Below are positions 62,991-64,000 of a stretch of DNA of 64,000 bases, piece by piece; within the stretch, counting starts at the first letter, position 1; every line of letters starts with the position of its first letter. Source of the stretch: Myoxocephalus aenaeus (lineage: Eukaryota; Chordata; Actinopteri; Perciformes; Cottidae); the NCBI GenBank assembly GCA_038501785.1, contig JBAMJR010000011.1, positions 1,885,001-1,949,000 on the forward strand. Reading direction: 5' to 3'. The translations under genes were made by a program, and so were the position numbers. The notes beneath the pieces were generated by a model. That model searched no databases. It worked only from the letters and a program-made list of their open reading frames with translations, and was not told the DNA's origin.

Positions 62991-63060
62991 GTCGAGGAGG
63001 AGGAGCCGCTACGTCGAGGAGGAGGAGCCGCTACGTCGAGGAGGAGGAGCCGCTACGTCG
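62991..63060 (+). repeat. 22-bp minisatellite, 3.2 copies
   Basis: The unit gtcgaggaggaggagccgct plus ac is repeated exactly at 62991, 63013 and 63035, with a partial fourth copy. It is strongly GC-rich against its surroundings and lies about 85 bp before a full CRE palindrome (TGACGTCA, 63144-63151). Confidence 0.9.
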
Positions 63061-63143
63061 GACAGAGACGCCACCGGACCGCTCGAGACGCTGCTCGCGC
63101 CCAGGGAGGGGAGTGGAGCCCGCGAGGAAAATCATAACAAGTC

Positions 63144-63151
63144 TGACGTCA
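63144..63151. promoter_or_regulatory. Full CRE palindrome TGACGTCA
   Basis: An exact CREB/ATF site at the edge of a GC-rich block (62940-63130), 0.6 kb upstream of the mir-101 hairpin. The position suits a promoter element, but function is inferred. Confidence 0.4.
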
Positions 63152-63742
63152 CTCGGCCTTGTGGTTGGTATGAATAATATACAGTACTCTGTCTCTACCG
63201 AGTCCTAGCAGGAAAGTAGTTTAAACAAGATGAAACATTAACGAGCCTTCTGTGCACGAGCACAATGGAAATAATGAAAAACGAAATACTTTCATATGGA
63301 AAGAGATATAAATAACTAAACATGATAAAATACACAAGAATCTACAGCAGCTTCCTCCAATTTCCAAGAACTGTACAGTGTTTTAATCATATATTCACAG
63401 CCAGTAGGTCGTACTGTTCAAATTGCATGTGGATGGTTTTCACTTTCAAGTTTGTTTCCCCAAAATATTAAGGAATGTTTCAAAGGTTATATACATCTAT
63501 CTATTTATTTATTTATTTATTTCAAATAAAGGATTGTTATGTTATATGTGTATATTACTTTTTAATTATTATAAAAAAATATTATATAGAAACGAATACA
63601 ATTCTGGAGATTCCACTTGCATATGTTTTGTATGAGATGCCACCAAATATGCTTCAAAAATGAAAAAGTTGTATTTACACCTGTTGACCTGGACGGTGGA
63701 TGATGAACGGAGCGAAGACCCGACCTGCTAGATTTGTCAGGC

Positions 63743-63817
63743 TGCCCTGGTTCAGTTATCATAGTGCTGATGCTGTCTCCATCGAAGGTACAGTACTGTG
63801 ATAACTGAAGGATGGCT
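63743..63817 (+). ncRNA. mir101: MicroRNA miR-101 precursor hairpin
   Basis: The 3' arm at 63789-63810 contains tacagtactgtgataactga, identical to vertebrate miR-101-3p. The 5' arm at 63753-63774 is the star sequence with one change, a C to T that turns a C:G pair into a U:G wobble. The arms fold around the loop at 63775-63788, and the flanks TGCCCTGG and GGATGGC match the human mir-101-1 hairpin as I know it. In human this microRNA lies near AK4/JAK1 on the strand opposite AK4, and here too it is on the strand opposite ak4. miR-101 targets include EZH2 and other chromatin genes in mammals. The promoter is not identified; candidates lie at 61.9-63.2 kb. Confidence 0.95.
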
Positions 63818-64000
63818 GCCGACTTGACACGAGTACAGTAAATCAAAGCATCTTTGCCAAGAAAAAGACGACGAAAGAGAAGGTGGAAAAGTGTGAGTGT
63901 GTACAAAATGTATTATGGAGTAAATAAGCATTATCTTCACAATTTATATAACTTCTGCTTCACTATAAGAAATAAAGTGAACTTTCTTTTATCAAAATGT

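Larger units (their letters stand above)
60901..63742. other. DNA between ak4 and mir-101
   Basis: It contains two CpG-rich islands in AT-rich surroundings, at about 61930-62170 and 62940-63130, the candidate first exon ending at 62321, the TTA repeat, the 22-bp minisatellite and a CRE. No protein-coding exon is supported. Confidence 0.45.

Noticed and set aside
62787..63137. Plus-strand ORF of 116 codons with a hydrophobic stretch
   Set aside because: Its second half is translated minisatellite and it has no recognisable relatives. It is more likely a noncoding GC-rich island.
63562..63906. Minus-strand ORF of 114 codons over the mir-101 locus
   Set aside because: Its middle is the reverse complement of the mir-101 hairpin. 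The open frame follows from the conserved RNA, and it has no homology or splice support.
1..64000. CRISPR arrays, bacterial operons, tRNA or rRNA genes
   Set aside because: The window is vertebrate. No regularly spaced repeats with unique spacers and no tRNA cloverleaf or rRNA sequence were seen.

Overview
This is a gene-sparse piece of a teleost fish genome. The evidence is vertebrate-type split genes with GT-AG introns, dense dinucleotide microsatellites, L2-type LINE tails, hAT-type DNA transposons, and several interspersed repeats that I recognise as common in spiny-rayed (percomorph-type) fishes. Two protein-coding genes, both on the minus strand, account for all the convincing coding exons on that strand. 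dnajc6 (auxilin) has 18 coding exons between 12935 and 45500, which join in frame to 967 codons plus a stop. ak4 (adenylate kinase 4) has 5 coding exons between 53423 and 60621, giving 226 codons plus a stop. The order ak4 then dnajc6 in the same direction of transcription is the order known from human 1p31.3.

Layout by position. 1-9950 is intergenic and repeat-rich, with two 3' ends of L2-type LINEs at 6396-7055 and 8822-9316. 9951-12934 is the probable dnajc6 3'UTR. 12935-45500 is dnajc6. Its last intron (13037-16409) carries, on the plus strand, an intact 410-codon retroviral envelope-like ORF (14486-15718) with no gag or pol beside it. Its first two introns carry a solo LTR (37304-38218), a hAT element with a large internal palindrome (38998-39809), a broken LINE (33009-34090) and a hAT transposase relic. 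45501-52090 is the dnajc6 promoter side plus intergenic DNA. 52091-60621 is ak4 with its 3'UTR. 60622-64000 holds the ak4 promoter side, a candidate plus-strand first exon (to 62321), a 22-bp minisatellite and, at 63743-63817 on the plus strand, a clear mir-101 precursor.

How the pieces work together. Auxilin recruits Hsc70 to clathrin-coated vesicles for uncoating. Ak4 is a mitochondrial nucleoside monophosphate kinase-family protein. No functional link between them is implied beyond ancient synteny. The mir-101 hairpin on the opposite strand beyond ak4 fits the human arrangement near AK4/JAK1. The most unusual element is the env-derived gene, which sits antisense between the two exons that encode the auxilin J domain. 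It keeps a signal peptide, a CXXC motif, an RXXR cleavage site, an immunosuppressive-like segment, CX6CC and a transmembrane anchor, and it has a plausible spliced 5' leader. It matches what I recall of percomORF, an old co-opted env reported from an intron of a conserved host gene in spiny-rayed fishes. This identity needs a database comparison to confirm.
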